This document shows positions 18,044 through 26,665 of a stretch of 64,000 nucleotides of DNA, in pieces; the stretch's first letter is position 1; each line of letters starts with the position of its first letter. Below the pieces are notes generated by a model. It saw only the letters and a program-made list of their open reading frames with translations. It did not search any database and was not told the origin of the DNA. A program made the position numbers and the translations under genes. The DNA is from Methylohalobius crimeensis 10Ki (lineage in GTDB: Bacteria > Pseudomonadota > Gammaproteobacteria > Methylococcales > Methylothermaceae), in the NCBI RefSeq assembly GCF_000421465.1, contig NZ_ATXB01000001.1:1054001-1118000 (forward strand), in the 5' to 3' direction.

Positions 18044-20299
18044 ATGGCGGTAGCAGTGGAAAGAGAACAACCGGCGCAGGAAGAAGGTGAGCGCAATATT
18101 CGTTTGTCCATCCTGGGCATGCGCTGCGCGGGTTGCGTCAAGACGGTGGAAAACGCGCTCAAAGGCGTGACCGGCGTCAAAGCGGTCAATGTCAACTTCG
18201 CCGATCATTCGGCCGTGGTCGAAGGCGAGGTGGACACCGATCTATTGCGATCGGCGCTCCAGGAGGTAGGCTACGACGCGGCGGTGATGGAAAGCTTCGA
18301 GGATTTGGAAGCCCAGGAGCAAATGGAGGAAAATCGTTACCGTTCCCTGCTGCGTAAATCCGCGGTGGCGGCGGCCTGGGGGGTTCCCTTGATGGCTGGC
18401 GAATGGTTCGATTTATGGCCGCTGATCGGTACCGCCGAAGGGAGCACCTTCTGGTCGGTGGTGTCGCTGGTGACCTTCGGAGTCATGTATTATGCCGGCG
18501 GCCATTTCTTCAGCGGAGCGATCAAATCCTTGCGTGGCGGATCGGCCAACATGGACACTCTGATCGCCCTGGGTACCGGCGCGGCCTGGTTGTATTCCAC
18601 CATCGTGATTGACTTCGCCGAGGTATTGCCGGCCGAAGCCCATCCCTATTTCGAGGCGGCGATCATCATCATCGCCTTCGTCACCTTGGGCGGCGCGTTG
18701 GAGACCCGGGCCCGAGGTAAAGCCTCTGCGGCGATTCGCAAGTTGATCGGACTGCAACCGAAAACCGCGCGGGTGGTCCGAAACGGGAAAGAGATGGACA
18801 TTCCTATTCAGGAGGTGGGGGTCGAGGAGACCATCCGGGTGCGGCCGGGAGAGAAGATTCCGGTGGACGGGGTGATGATCGACGGTCACTCCAGCGTGGA
18901 CGAATCCATGCTCACTGGCGAATCGATTCCGGTGGAGAAAAGCGTCGACGACGAAGTAATCGGCGGAACGGTCAATCTCCGCGGCAGCTTCCTGATGAAG
19001 GCGACCCGAATCGGCACCGACACCGTGTTGTCCCACATCATTGAATCGGTGCGGCGGGCCCAGGGGAGTAAGCCCGAGATCGGCCGTATGGTGGACCAGA
19101 TCGCCTCGGTGTTCGTGCCGGTGGTGGTGGGAATCGCCGCGTTTACCTTCCTGAGCTGGTGGACTTTCGGTCCCGATCCGGCCCTTGGCTATGCGTTCGT
19201 CACCGCGATGACGGTGTTGGTGATCGCCTGTCCTTGCGCCTTGGGGCTGGCCACGCCTATTTCCATCATGGTCGCGGTGGGTCGGGCCGCCCAGATGGGT
19301 ATTTTGATCCGCAACGGCGACGCACTTCAGACCGCTGGGCGTTTGACCACGGTGGTACTAGACAAAACCGGTACCGTGACCGAAGGCAAACCCCGGGTCA
19401 CCGCCATCGAAGCGATGCCCGGCTGGACCGAGGATCTGGTCCTGCAATTGGCGGCCAGCATCGAGGCCGGCTCCGAACACCCCCTTGCCGGCGCGATCGT
19501 GGGAGAGTCCGAAAATCGCGAGTTTTCCTTGCGTTCGGTGACCGGATTCGAAGCGGTCACCGGAAAAGGGGTGCGCGCCAAGCTGGACGGCCAGAAGCTG
19601 CTCTTCGGCAATCCGGCCTTGATGGAAGCGGAAGGTGTCGACGCCGACGAGGTCGCTTCGCGGCTCGACCATTATTCCGAGCAGGGCCAGACCCCTATGA
19701 TCCTGGCGGTAGACAAGAAAGTGGCCGGGATCATTGCGGTGGCCGATACCATCAAATCCGATTCCAAGGAATCCATTCGCCAGCTCAAGGAGTTGGGCAT
19801 CAAGGTCTGGATGGTCACCGGCGACAACGAAAAAACCGCCCGTGCCATCGCCCGGGAAGCGGGCGTCGATGAGGTTCAGGCGCAAGTGCTGCCCGAAGAC
19901 AAGGCCGAGGTCGTGCGCGAGCTGCAGTCGCGCGGAGAATCGGTGGGAATGGTCGGCGACGGCATCAACGACGCGCCCGCGTTGGCTCAAGCGAATGTGG
20001 GCTTTGCCATCGGCACCGGAACCGACATCGCTATCGAAAGCGGGGATGTGGTCATCATGCAGGGCTCGTTGCTGAAATTGCCGGCGGCCATCAAGCTGTC
20101 CCAGGGGACGGTCCGCAATATCAAGCAAAACCTATTGGGGGCTTTCATTTATAACGTCTCCGCCATTCCGGTGGCGGCAGGGCTGCTCTATCCCATCTTC
20201 GGCTTGCTGCTCAATCCCATGATCGCCGGGGCGGCCATGGCCATGTCGTCGGTCACGGTGGTGACCAACGCCAATCGCTTACGCTATATCCGATTGTAA
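18044..20299 (+). CDS. copA: Copper-translocating P-type ATPase CopA
   Basis: A P1B-type ATPase that pumps Cu(I) across the inner membrane. It has one N-terminal HMA domain with GMRCAGC (C28, C31), eight hydrophobic segments, the CPC metal motif (C396-P397-C398), the phosphorylation site DKTGT (D440), the TGES-type actuator motif (MLTGES), the HP motif (SEHPLAG) and the hinge [10 protein letters not shown]. Downstream membrane motifs [11 protein letters not shown] and [15 protein letters not shown] match P1B-1 copper pumps. The frame opens from a TTG at 18002, but the ATG at 18044 with GAGGA upstream is preferred, giving 751 residues. It follows the SafE fusion gene after 163 bases and ends at a strong terminator. 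Confidence 0.93.
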   Translation: MAVAVEREQPAQEEGERNIRLSILGMRCAGCVKTVENALKGVTGVKAVNVNFADHSAVVEGEVDTDLLRSALQEVGYDAAVMESFEDLEAQEQMEENRYRSLLRKSAVAAAWGVPLMAGEWFDLWPLIGTAEGSTFWSVVSLVTFGVMYYAGGHFFSGAIKSLRGGSANMDTLIALGTGAAWLYSTIVIDFAEVLPAEAHPYFEAAIIIIAFVTLGGALETRARGKASAAIRKLIGLQPKTARVVRNGKEMDIPIQEVGVEETIRVRPGEKIPVDGVMIDGHSSVDESMLTGESIPVEKSVDDEVIGGTVNLRGSFLMKATRIGTDTVLSHIIESVRRAQGSKPEIGRMVDQIASVFVPVVVGIAAFTFLSWWTFGPDPALGYAFVTAMTVLVIACPCALGLATPISIMVAVGRAAQMGILIRNGDALQTAGRLTTVVLDKTGTVTEGKPRVTAIEAMPGWTEDLVLQLAASIEAGSEHPLAGAIVGESENREFSLRSVTGFEAVTGKGVRAKLDGQKLLFGNPALMEAEGVDADEVASRLDHYSEQGQTPMILAVDKKVAGIIAVADTIKSDSKESIRQLKELGIKVWMVTGDNEKTARAIAREAGVDEVQAQVLPEDKAEVVRELQSRGESVGMVGDGINDAPALAQANVGFAIGTGTDIAIESGDVVIMQGSLLKLPAAIKLSQGTVRNIKQNLLGAFIYNVSAIPVAAGLLYPIFGLLLNPMIAGAAMAMSSVTVVTNANRLRYIRL

Positions 20300-20310
20300 G
20301 GATGAAAAAA

Positions 20311-20339
20311 GCCTCCTTCTCAGGGTTTGAGAGGGAGGC
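20311..20339 (+). terminator. Rho-independent terminator after copA (bidirectional)
   Basis: Stem arms 20311-20321 and 20329-20339 (11 bases, one G-U) with a 7-base loop; a run of A precedes and a run of T follows, so it can end transcription from copA and also from the convergent DUF502 gene. Confidence 0.9.
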
Positions 20340-20401
20340 TTTTTAGTTTTTAGTTGGAATGGGATGATGTCATTCTAGGAACACGGTTCGGTTGGAACCA
20401 T

Positions 20402-21013
20402 TTATTCCAAAAGTTTGGACCTTGCCTTTAAGATATCGGCCTCTTCCGGCTTCGGATAATCGGAACCGATGCTGATAATGAAGCTGGCGGCGTCCTCGAT
20501 ATCCATCTCCGATTTAACCACCTTCGATTCGGAAACCACGACGGTGAAACCGGAAGTGGGATTGGGCGAAGTCGGAACGAACAGGACGTACATACTACCC
20601 ACTTTATTGGTCACGTAGGCGGGCACCCAAACATCTTCCTTCGGATATTCCACGTACACCACCTCTCTTTTCCTCACTTCGCTATCGACGGTGAATAGGG
20701 TGATCATTTTTTTGGTGACGCGGTAGATGGTATTGAGAAAGGGGATTTTTTCGATGACGGTATCGAAAGCAGAGATAATGATGGAACGCCGGTATTTGGC
20801 CAACGAATAGCCGATGTAAGTGAGCAGCGCGATGCTCAAGACCAATAGGGTCGTAGTGAAGGAATAACTGGCGGAATAACCGTACAGACTGACGATAATG
20901 TCCGTCAGGAGCTCCTTGGTGAACAGGACGATTTGAACGGTCAACAGCAGGGGGATAACCGCCAGCACCCCGAGCATGAAGTATTTGAAGCCTTGTTTGA
21001 CGATCCTGAGCAT
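20402..21013 (-). CDS. DUF502 family membrane protein
   Basis: A 203-residue protein of the DUF502 family. Two transmembrane segments lie at about 11-33 (YFMLGVLAVIPLLLTVQIVLF) and 52-72 (SFTTTLLVLSIALLTYIGYSL), followed by the conserved soluble stretch with IPFLNTIYRVTKKM, VYVEYPKEDVWVPAYVT and the glycine segment PTSPNPTSGF. The family is widespread in bacteria and plants (LIKE COV) and has no firm molecular function; a role in membrane organisation or trafficking is only suggested in plants. Monocistronic here, with 198 bases to ppiD containing nothing I can identify. Confidence 0.85.
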   Translation of the reverse strand: MLRIVKQGFKYFMLGVLAVIPLLLTVQIVLFTKELLTDIIVSLYGYSASYSFTTTLLVLSIALLTYIGYSLAKYRRSIIISAFDTVIEKIPFLNTIYRVTKKMITLFTVDSEVRKREVVYVEYPKEDVWVPAYVTNKVGSMYVLFVPTSPNPTSGFTVVVSESKVVKSEMDIEDAASFIISIGSDYPKPEEADILKARSKLLE

Positions 21014-21211
21014 AAAAAGATTCTCTTTGTCGGTTGATCCAAGTGGGTGATATTGTAAAAAAACCGGACTCAGGCGGGAAGTTCGATTTCCGGCGGTGGC
21101 GCAAAAAAGAAAACGCTTCGTCGGTGGACGAAGTTCAGGCGTGCGCTATTGACGCATGAACTAGCTGACGGGCATCCGTGCCCCGGGAGCCGGCTGTTTT
21201 CTTGCCGGAAG

Positions 21212-23098
21212 TTAGTCTTCGGTCGGAGGCCAGTTGATTTCAGGGCTGGCCTGATCCCGTTTTTGCAACTGGTATTCTTGAAAGGTGATCCGCCCGAATA
21301 GACGGGCCAGATTGGCTATGAGTTTGTCCTTGTTGTCCTCTTCCAAACTGCCGTAGTCGCCGTCTTCCACCGAGAGGATTTGAATGAGCGTTTGGCGACC
21401 GTCAGCCAAGGCGACCCGGGTAAATACCGGTTGGTCTTTGGCCGGGTGGGGTGCCTGAAAAATGGTGCGGGTGGCCTCCCGGAGTTCGGGAACGGGGGTG
21501 TCGCGAACCAGATCGGCCGTTTGAATTTCTGACTGAGTTTGCTCCGCGAGCGTTTCCAGTTGAATGCCCTGATTCAATTTGGAAAGCCATTTTTTGGCTT
21601 GATTTTCCACTTCTTGTCGCGCTTTTTGTTGGCGGAGTCGGGCGACGATTCGATCGCGGACCGCGTCGAAGGCGCGTTTTTGCGCGGGTGTATGTTCGTG
21701 CAGGCGCAAGACCGCCACTTCCCCCTCGTCCAGCTCGAGGGGTTCGCTGTTGTTACCGGCCAGCACCTCGTCGCTGAAGGCGGCGGTACGGATTTTGGGG
21801 TTGGCCGCAATGCCTTCCCCTCGGCTTCGCGTAAAGCGGTCGGTGGTTTGAATTTCCAGCTCCAAGGCCTCCGCGGCGGGGTCCAGGCTTCCGGGGTTTT
21901 CATAGGCAAGCCGGGCCAGTCGTTCTCTCAGTTCATAAAAGCGGCTTTCTGCTTGTTGGCGCTGAAATTCTTGCCGAATTTGTTCTTTCACCGTTTCAAA
22001 AGACTTGGGCTTGCCGGCTTTAATCTCGGTGACTTGGATGAGGTGGTAACCGAACGGCGTTTCCACCGGTTCGGAAATTTCCCCTTCCGATAAGGAAAAT
22101 GCCGCTTCTTCGAAATTCCCCTCCAGCTCCCCGGGTTTGACGAAGCCCAGGTCGCCGCCTTTCGTTTTGGAACCGGGATCTTCGGAAAATTCCTCGGCCA
22201 GTGCCGCGAAATCCTCGCCTTGGTTCAGGCGCTGCTTGATTTCACGCGCTTGGGTCAACGCCTTTTGCTTGTCATCGGAAGAAGCCGTCGGCGGAACTGA
22301 GATAAGAATGTGTCGGATGCGGCGCTGTTCCGCCGGGGTCAATGCCGTGCGTTGCTCTTCATAGTAACGGCGCAGGTCTTCTCCTTCGGGTTCTATGTTC
22401 CGTCCGATGGCGTCGATGGATAAGGTGAGGTAATCGACCGAGGCCTGCTCGGGCGTTTGGAATCGATCTTGGTGTTGCTCGTAATAGGCTTTGGCTTCCG
22501 CATCATCCACCGTCATCTTTTCTTCGGGTAAGGGAAGAATCGCGTAGGCGATCTTACGGCGCTGGTTCTGGAGCCGGTAGAATCTTTGCGCTTCTTTCTC
22601 GATGGCGAAACTGGAAGCCTCCACGCTTTGTTCAATCTGTTGCAGGAGCAGGGAACGGCGCACTTGAGCGATGAATTGTTCCGAGCTCAATCCTTGGCTT
22701 GCCAATAGACGTTGATATTTTTCCTCATCGAAGCGCCCTTCCGTCTGAAAGAAAGGGAGACTTCGGACAAATTCAGCCGTTTGTCCATCGCTGGCCGCCA
22801 AGTCCTTGTCACGTGCCTCCTGAAAGAGTACTTCGTTATCGATCAGCTGATTCAGGGCATGCCGTTTCAGTTCCTGCTCACTGTATGGACTTTGCCCCAG
22901 AAGGTGAGCGAATTGTTGCTCGTAAAGCCGAATTAAATCGCGTTCGAAAAATTCCCGCTTGCCGACCACGGCGATGGGCTTTTCCTTGCCGGTGTCGAAA
23001 TAGTTCCCGATCCCCCAGAGAGCGAAGGGCACGGTGATGATAATCAGAATGATCCAGGCAAAGATTCCTTGGGCACGATCTCGGATCGTTTGCAACAT
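21212..23098 (-). CDS. ppiD: Peptidyl-prolyl isomerase PpiD (SurA N-terminal domain)
   Basis: A membrane-anchored periplasmic folding factor near the Sec translocon. One N-terminal transmembrane helix (about 12-34, IFAWIILIIITVPFALWGIG), a SurA-like chaperone domain, and a parvulin domain at about 262-365 (RRIRHILIS through PVETPFGYHLIQV) are visible, followed by a second degenerate isomerase-like region. Length 628 matches PpiD (about 620). It is the last gene of the lon-hupB-ppiD order conserved in gammaproteobacteria, but a terminator and two tRNA genes separate it from hupB. Confidence 0.94.
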   Translation of the reverse strand: MLQTIRDRAQGIFAWIILIIITVPFALWGIGNYFDTGKEKPIAVVGKREFFERDLIRLYEQQFAHLLGQSPYSEQELKRHALNQLIDNEVLFQEARDKDLAASDGQTAEFVRSLPFFQTEGRFDEEKYQRLLASQGLSSEQFIAQVRRSLLLQQIEQSVEASSFAIEKEAQRFYRLQNQRRKIAYAILPLPEEKMTVDDAEAKAYYEQHQDRFQTPEQASVDYLTLSIDAIGRNIEPEGEDLRRYYEEQRTALTPAEQRRIRHILISVPPTASSDDKQKALTQAREIKQRLNQGEDFAALAEEFSEDPGSKTKGGDLGFVKPGELEGNFEEAAFSLSEGEISEPVETPFGYHLIQVTEIKAGKPKSFETVKEQIRQEFQRQQAESRFYELRERLARLAYENPGSLDPAAEALELEIQTTDRFTRSRGEGIAANPKIRTAAFSDEVLAGNNSEPLELDEGEVAVLRLHEHTPAQKRAFDAVRDRIVARLRQQKARQEVENQAKKWLSKLNQGIQLETLAEQTQSEIQTADLVRDTPVPELREATRTIFQAPHPAKDQPVFTRVALADGRQTLIQILSVEDGDYGSLEEDNKDKLIANLARLFGRITFQEYQLQKRDQASPEINWPPTED

Positions 23099-23129
23099 AG
23101 TGAAGTTCCCGAAAGACTACGAGCATAAA

Positions 23130-23151
23130 AAACCCCGCCAAGGCGGGGTTT
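23130..23151 (-). terminator. Rho-independent terminator after tRNA-Asp
   Basis: Stem arms 23130-23139 and 23142-23151 (10 bases, GC-rich core CCCCGCC) with a two-base loop; on the minus strand it is followed by a T run. It ends the hupB/tRNA transcript just 31 bases before the ppiD start. Confidence 0.85.
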
Positions 23152-23159
23152 CGGAATAA

Positions 23160-23236
23160 TGGCGGAGTGGACGGGACTCGAACCCGCGACCCCCGGCGTG
23201 ACAGGCCGGTATTCTAACCAACTGAACTACCACTCC
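23160..23236 (-). tRNA. tRNA-Asp (GTC)
   Basis: A 77-base tRNA with encoded CCA end. The acceptor arm GGAGTGG pairs with CCACTCC, the anticodon loop CTGTCAC gives anticodon GTC (Asp), and the T-arm GGTTCGAGTCC is standard. It follows tRNA-Val by 7 bases, both downstream of hupB on the same strand. Confidence 0.97.
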
Positions 23237-23243
23237 TAATTGC

Positions 23244-23319
23244 TGGTGGGTGCTGCAGGGATTGAACCTGCGACCCTCGCCTTGTAAGGGCGATGCTCTC
23301 CCAGCTGAGCTAAGCACCC
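23244..23319 (-). tRNA. tRNA-Val (TAC)
   Basis: A 76-base tRNA with encoded CCA end. The acceptor arm GGGTGCT pairs with AGCACCC, the anticodon loop CTTACAA gives anticodon TAC (Val), and the T-loop sequence GGTTCAATCC is standard. It begins 18 bases after the hupB stop codon and is probably co-transcribed with hupB. Confidence 0.97.
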
Positions 23320-23337
23320 CCTCTCGAACTGAAGAGG

Positions 23338-23610
23338 TTATTGTACTGCATCTTTTAATGTTTTGCCAGCCTTAAATGCAGGAATTTTTGCCGCTTTAAT
23401 CGTCATCGGTTCACCCGTACGAGGATTGCGACCTTGGCGTTCTTGCCGTTCCTTGACTGCAAAGGTGCCAAAACCGATCAAAGTGACCGCATTCCCCCCT
23501 TTCAACGTTTCCTCGACCGTATCGAGAAAGGCATCCAGCGCCCGCGCAGCATCGGCTTTAGTCAGGTCGGCCTTGTCGGCGATGGCATCGATTAATTCGG
23601 ATTTATTCAT
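23338..23610 (-). CDS. hupB: DNA-binding protein HU-beta
   Basis: A 90-residue nucleoid protein that bends DNA as a dimer. The HU family signature is present in [18 protein letters not shown] and the DNA-binding arm with RNPRTGEPM. The ATG at 23610 is preceded by AAGGGGGA; the frame is open upstream but that extension is not HU-like. It lies between lon and the tRNA pair, as in the conserved lon-hupB-ppiD arrangement, and has its own strong promoter. Confidence 0.97.
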   Translation of the reverse strand: MNKSELIDAIADKADLTKADAARALDAFLDTVEETLKGGNAVTLIGFGTFAVKERQERQGRNPRTGEPMTIKAAKIPAFKAGKTLKDAVQ

Positions 23611-23702
23611 GGATTCCCCCTTGAGTGTGTGGTTTTGGGCAAAAAGATTGTAAATCGTCCAATTTGGACACGCCGCCGATGCGTCGTGCAAATTTGACGG
23701 CT

Positions 23703-23732
23703 GTTATAACAGTCCCCTGAAAGACCTGTCAA
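23703..23732 (-). promoter_or_regulatory. Sigma-70 promoter for hupB and the tRNA pair
   Basis: On the minus strand, TTGACA (23727-23732, 6/6) and TATAAC (23703-23708, 5/6) are separated by 18 bases, about 90 bases upstream of the hupB ATG. A strong promoter is expected for an abundant nucleoid protein and stable RNAs. Confidence 0.65.
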
Positions 23733-23783
23733 GCTGCCAAGCCGCATGGAGCCTTACTTTTCGGGGACTGTGAGATTTCTTTC

Positions 23784-26180
23784 TCAGTGCGCGGTGACCG
23801 CTTTTCTTCCCCTGGCCGATTTTGCTCGAGGGGTGGTTACCTCCAACTGGGCGTCCAAGGGTTGGGGAGGGCGCTCCAGCGCGCGCTCCACCACCTCGTC
23901 GATCCAGCGAACCGCGAGGATCTCCAGGTTTTGCTTGATATTGGTCGGAATTTCCATCAGATCTTTCTCGTTTTCCTGGGGAATGATGACCGTGCGGATG
24001 CCTCCCCGGTGCGCGGCCAGAAGTTTTTCCTTGAGCCCTCCGATGGGAAGGACTTCGCCGCGAAGGGTGATTTCGCCCGTCATGGCCACGTCGCAGCGGA
24101 CCGGAATTTCGGTCAAGGCCGAGATGAGGGCGATGCACATGCCGATGCCCGCGCTGGGGCCGTCTTTCGGGGTGGCACCTTCCGGCACGTGAATGTGCAT
24201 GTCCTTGTTGTGGTAAAAGTCCGGATCGATGCCCAACACCTCGGATCGGCTGCGCACGACGGTCAGGGCTGCCTGGATGGATTCCTGCATCACTTCCCCC
24301 AGCTTGCCGGTGTAGACTTGCTTGCCCTTGCCGGGAACCGCCACCGATTCGATCGTCAACAGCTCGCCTCCCACTTCGGTCCACGCAAGCCCCGTTACTT
24401 GTCCAATTTGATTGGCCTCTTCGGCGCGGCCGTAGCGGAAGTGCGGGACCCCCAAATATTTCGCCAGATTCCGCGCACTGATCCGGACGGATCGGGAAGC
24501 CGCCTTGCTTTGCAGATGTTTGACCACCTTGCGGCAGATGCTGGCGATTTCCCGCTCCAGGTTGCGAACACCCGCTTCGCGGGTATAGCGTCGGATGATA
24601 TCCCGAATCGCCCCGTCGCTTAAATGAATCTCGTTTTCTTTCAAGCCGTTGAACTTAACTTGCTTGGGAATCAGGTAGCGTTTGGCGATATTGACCTTTT
24701 CCTCTTCCGTGTATCCCGGCAGGCGGATTACCTCCATCCGGTCGAGCAGGGCCGGGGGAATGTTTAAAGTATTGGCGGTGGCGATGAACATGGTGTCCGA
24801 AAGATCGAAATCCACTTCCAAATAATGGTCGTTGAACGCCTTGTTCTGCTCCGGATCGAGTACCTCCAGCAGGGCCGAAGCCGGATCTCCGCGAAAATCC
24901 ATCGCCATTTTATCGATCTCGTCCAACATGAAGACCGGATTGCGGGATTTGGCCTTGGCCAGATTCTGAACCACCTTGCCCGGCATCGATCCGATATAGG
25001 TACGCCGGTGTCCGCGGATTTCCGCTTCGTCGCGCACCCCGCCCAAGGCCATCCGCAAGTATTTGCGGTTGGTTGCCTTGGCGATGGATTGCCCCAATGA
25101 GGTTTTGCCCACTCCCGGCGGCCCGACCAGGCATAAAATGGGGCCTTGCATTTTTTTGACCCGCTGCTGCACGGCCAGATATTCGAGGATTCTTTCCTTG
25201 ACCCGTTCCAGGCCGTAGTGATCGGTATCCAGAATCTCCTGGGCCTTTTTTAAATCGTTGCTGACTTTGGTCTGCTTTTTCCAGGGCACGCTGACCATCC
25301 AGTCGATATAGTTGCGCACCACCGTGGCCTCGGCGGACATGGGCGACATCATTTTCAGCTTGTTCAGTTCGCCCTCCACCTTTTCCCGGGTTCCCTTGGA
25401 CATCCCGGCCTTGGCGATCTTCCGGGTCAGTTCCTCGATTTCGTTGGGCGCATCGTCCAATTCACCCAGTTCCTTCTGGATCGCCTTCATTTGCTCGTTG
25501 AGGTAGTACTCGCGCTGGTTCTTTTCCATCTGCTGTTTGACCCGGCCGCGGATGCGCTTCTCCAGTTCGAGAATGTCAACCTCGCCTTCCATCAGCAGGA
25601 TCAACTTTTCCAACCGCGTGGCCACATCGCTCATTTCCAGAACGGTTTGTTTTTCGTCCAGCTTGAGGGTCATGTGAGCGGCGATGGTATCCGCCAGGCG
25701 GCCCGGCTCGTCGATGCCGTTCAAGGAGTTGAGTACCTCCGGCGGAATGCGTTTGTTCAGCTTGACGTAGTGATCGAAGGTATTCACTGCCGTGCGCATC
25801 AGAACGTCCAATTCTTGGTCGCTGCAGTGACATTGATCGGGCAGAGAAACGGGATCGGCAACCAGCGTGCCTTCGATTTCGGCAAAACCTTCCACCTGGC
25901 CGCGTTGGTTGCCTTCCACCAACACCTTGACGGTGCCGTCGGGCAGCTTGAGAAGTTGAAGAATGGTGGCGAGCGTGCCTACCCGGTAAATGTCATCGAA
26001 GCCGGGATCGTCTTGTTCGGCATCCTTCTGGGCGACCAGGAATATCTGCTTGTTGTCGCGCATGGCGGCATCCAGGGCCTCGATGGATTTTTTTCGTCCC
26101 ACGAATAAGGGAATGACCATGTGGGGGTAGACCACTACGTCACGTAAGGGAAGGACGGGTACGAATTTTTCTGAGGTCAT
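23784..26180 (-). CDS. lon: ATP-dependent protease Lon
   Basis: A 798-residue AAA+ protease that degrades damaged and regulatory proteins. The N-terminal substrate domain starts with VPVLPLRDVVVYPHMV; the ATPase has Walker A GPPGVGKT near residue 355 and Walker B VFMLDEIDKM; the protease domain has the catalytic serine in PKDGPSAGIGM (about residue 675) and lysine in GGLKEKLLAAHRGG (about 718). Length is close to E. coli Lon (784). It has a candidate heat-shock promoter upstream and precedes hupB. The C-terminal tail after the protease domain is rich in Arg, Lys and Ala (ARGRKAVTAH). Confidence 0.98.
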   Translation of the reverse strand: MTSEKFVPVLPLRDVVVYPHMVIPLFVGRKKSIEALDAAMRDNKQIFLVAQKDAEQDDPGFDDIYRVGTLATILQLLKLPDGTVKVLVEGNQRGQVEGFAEIEGTLVADPVSLPDQCHCSDQELDVLMRTAVNTFDHYVKLNKRIPPEVLNSLNGIDEPGRLADTIAAHMTLKLDEKQTVLEMSDVATRLEKLILLMEGEVDILELEKRIRGRVKQQMEKNQREYYLNEQMKAIQKELGELDDAPNEIEELTRKIAKAGMSKGTREKVEGELNKLKMMSPMSAEATVVRNYIDWMVSVPWKKQTKVSNDLKKAQEILDTDHYGLERVKERILEYLAVQQRVKKMQGPILCLVGPPGVGKTSLGQSIAKATNRKYLRMALGGVRDEAEIRGHRRTYIGSMPGKVVQNLAKAKSRNPVFMLDEIDKMAMDFRGDPASALLEVLDPEQNKAFNDHYLEVDFDLSDTMFIATANTLNIPPALLDRMEVIRLPGYTEEEKVNIAKRYLIPKQVKFNGLKENEIHLSDGAIRDIIRRYTREAGVRNLEREIASICRKVVKHLQSKAASRSVRISARNLAKYLGVPHFRYGRAEEANQIGQVTGLAWTEVGGELLTIESVAVPGKGKQVYTGKLGEVMQESIQAALTVVRSRSEVLGIDPDFYHNKDMHIHVPEGATPKDGPSAGIGMCIALISALTEIPVRCDVAMTGEITLRGEVLPIGGLKEKLLAAHRGGIRTVIIPQENEKDLMEIPTNIKQNLEILAVRWIDEVVERALERPPQPLDAQLEVTTPRAKSARGRKAVTAH

Positions 26181-26237
26181 AGGTCAAATCCTGATGATTG
26201 AAAATGGATAGGATTTCGAAACTGAGGCTATTGTTAA

Positions 26238-26266
26238 ATATGGGGGGTAAGTTCTGGAAATACAAG
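26238..26266 (-). promoter_or_regulatory. Candidate sigma-32 heat-shock promoter for lon
   Basis: On the minus strand CTTGTAT (26260-26266) and CCCCATAT (26238-26245) are separated by 14 bases, close to the RpoH consensus CTTGAAA with a 13-15 base spacer and CCCCATnT. It lies 58 bases before the lon ATG. Lon is a known heat-shock gene in gammaproteobacteria. Confidence 0.65.
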
Positions 26267-26326
26267 TTTTTGAGGACCGGAACGATAAAATGGTTCCTCG
26301 ATTCGACGGTTCCGGCTCAAAAGGGC

Positions 26327-26354
26327 TTGTCAAAAGCAGATAAAATTGTATAAT
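26327..26354 (+). promoter_or_regulatory. Sigma-70 promoter for tRNA-Val(CAC)
   Basis: TTGTCA (26327-26332, 5/6) and TATAAT (26349-26354, 6/6) with a 16-base spacer. The expected start of transcription falls just a few bases before the mature tRNA 5' end at 26367. Confidence 0.7.
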
Positions 26355-26366
26355 AATAAATTCTTC

Positions 26367-26441
26367 AGGCGCGTAGCTCAGTGGGAGAGCGCTGCCTTCA
26401 CACGGCAGAGGTCGGCAGTTCAATCCTGCCCGCGCCTACCA
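26367..26441 (+). tRNA. tRNA-Val (CAC)
   Basis: A 75-base tRNA with encoded CCA. The acceptor arm AGGCGCG pairs with CGCGCCT, the anticodon arm CTGCC/GGCAG encloses loop TTCACAC with anticodon CAC (Val), and the T-arm contains GTTCAATCC. It is divergent from lon. Together with the TAC-anticodon tRNA at 23.2 kb, two valine isoacceptors are in the window. No clear terminator directly follows. Confidence 0.94.
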
Positions 26442-26619
26442 TCTTCATATCCCAAGCGGACGCCTCAATCCTTATCCGAAGAGATCGCCGTTCGCCGATG
26501 GCGAGTTTCCCGTCTTTTGTCGCGGGTTCCTATCTGCTGTGATTTTCAGAGCGGTGACTACAAGGATGCATCAACTTCGTCGACGCATCCTCGATTCGAT
26601 TTTTTTCCCCATGAAGAAT

Positions 26620-26640
26620 CCCTCGCCCGATGGGCGAGGG
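26620..26640. terminator. Candidate terminator hairpin after the NAD-formate dehydrogenase gene
   Basis: Perfect 9-base arms (26620-26628 and 26632-26640) with a 3-base loop lie 25 bases beyond the minus-strand formate dehydrogenase stop. Neither side has a clean T run (GTGTTTGCTT on the plus side), so termination is plausible but not certain. The rest of the 224-base gap between tRNA-Val and this gene shows nothing else. Confidence 0.4.
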
Positions 26641-26665
26641 GTGTTTGCTTGACGCGAATCCGGTC

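Noticed and set aside
23085-23105. GGAACTT just before the ppiD ATG, resembling a sigma-E -35 box.
   Set aside because: It lies 4 bases from the start codon, so transcription would begin inside the gene, and the -10 match is poor.
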